Shown: positions 5,364-5,518 of the stretch, in pieces
Numbering within the stretch: the stretch's first letter is position 1
Layout: every line of letters begins with the position of its first letter
Source of the DNA: Hellea balneolensis
Lineage (GTDB): Bacteria; Pseudomonadota; Alphaproteobacteria; Caulobacterales; Maricaulaceae
Direction of reading: 5' to 3'
Length of the DNA stretch: 5,518 bases
Assembly: GCA_003233025.1 (NCBI GenBank)
Contig: QIKS01000216.1
Location: forward strand, 1 to 5,518
Notes under the pieces: model-generated
What the model was told of the DNA's origin: nothing
The model's input: only the letters and a program-made list of their open reading frames with translations
The model's database searches: none
Position numbers and translations under genes: made by a program

Positions 5364-5518
5364 TTAAGAGGTTTCCACTTTCCGGTCACGCTCTAACAAA
5401 CCTTGAATAGCGTCATCAACCTCAATCTCGCCTGCCAATATAGCCGCGATGGCCGCACATATAGGCATTTCCACATCAGCTTTTTGCGCCAATTTTAACA
5501 AGGCTGGCGCCGTGGCGA
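5364..5518 (-). CDS. gpsA: Glycerol-3-phosphate dehydrogenase [NAD(P)+], C-terminal fragment (5' end outside window)
   Basis: On the minus strand a frame stays open from the right edge to a TAA at 5366-5364, giving the last 51 residues. They begin [20 protein letters not shown], continue through [21 protein letters not shown] and end ERDRKVETS. The VEMPIC segment with the following AI..IL helix and the closing A...LL helix with Arg-rich end are the typical C-terminus of GpsA. The enzyme reduces dihydroxyacetone phosphate with NAD(P)H to sn-glycerol-3-phosphate, the backbone of all glycerophospholipids. The catalytic and nucleotide-binding parts lie outside the window. The gene converges on the protease gene with only 2 bp between the stops and no terminator visible between them. 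Confidence 0.85.
   Translation of the reverse strand, partial: ATAPALLKLAQKADVEMPICAAIAAILAGEIEVDDAIQGLLERDRKVETS

Overview
The window is chromosomal, protein-coding DNA of roughly balanced, slightly GC-rich composition, most likely from an alphaproteobacterium. Four things point there: an invasion-associated locus B (IalB) family gene directly upstream of rlmN; a PlsC-type acyltransferase and a short SpoU/TrmH-family methyltransferase that resemble alphaproteobacterial subfamilies; two perfect tandem copies of the CtrA recognition sequence TTAA-N7-TTAAC; and no GANTC site (the CcrM methylation target) anywhere in the window. The species cannot be named from this. I see no mobile element, CRISPR array, rRNA or tRNA.

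Layout. (1) 1-2307: a tightly packed plus-strand run holding the 3' part of a plsC-like lysophospholipid acyltransferase gene, an LplT-like MFS transporter and a TrmH-family RNA 2'-O-methyltransferase, with gaps of 12 and 2 bp. Acyltransferase plus LplT-type flippase suggests lysophospholipid re-acylation or phospholipid maintenance. (2) 2308-2379: a 72-bp AT-rich intergenic region with two full CtrA boxes 27 bp apart, just ahead of a secreted IalB-family protein gene. (3) 2380-4097: the IalB-family gene, then rlmN, a radical-SAM methyltransferase of 23S rRNA and tRNA with its catalytic and cluster cysteines intact. (4) 4145-5361: a DUF350 four-helix membrane protein whose stop overlaps the GTG start of a membrane-anchored trypsin-like serine protease with an intact His/Asp/Ser triad. 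A hairpin folds over this stop/start overlap. (5) 5364-5518: the 3' end of gpsA (glycerol-3-phosphate dehydrogenase) on the minus strand, converging on the protease gene with only 2 bp between the stops.

How the genes may work together: the acyltransferase, the LplT-like flippase and GpsA all serve glycerophospholipid metabolism, although gpsA is a separate transcription unit. TrmH-like and RlmN both methylate RNA. The IalB-family protein and the DUF350/protease pair belong to the envelope. The points most worth following are the apparent CtrA control of the IalB-family gene, the absence of GANTC, and the translationally coupled DUF350-protease pair. I found no convincing new defence or mobile system; DUF350-protease is the nearest thing to an uncharacterised functional module.
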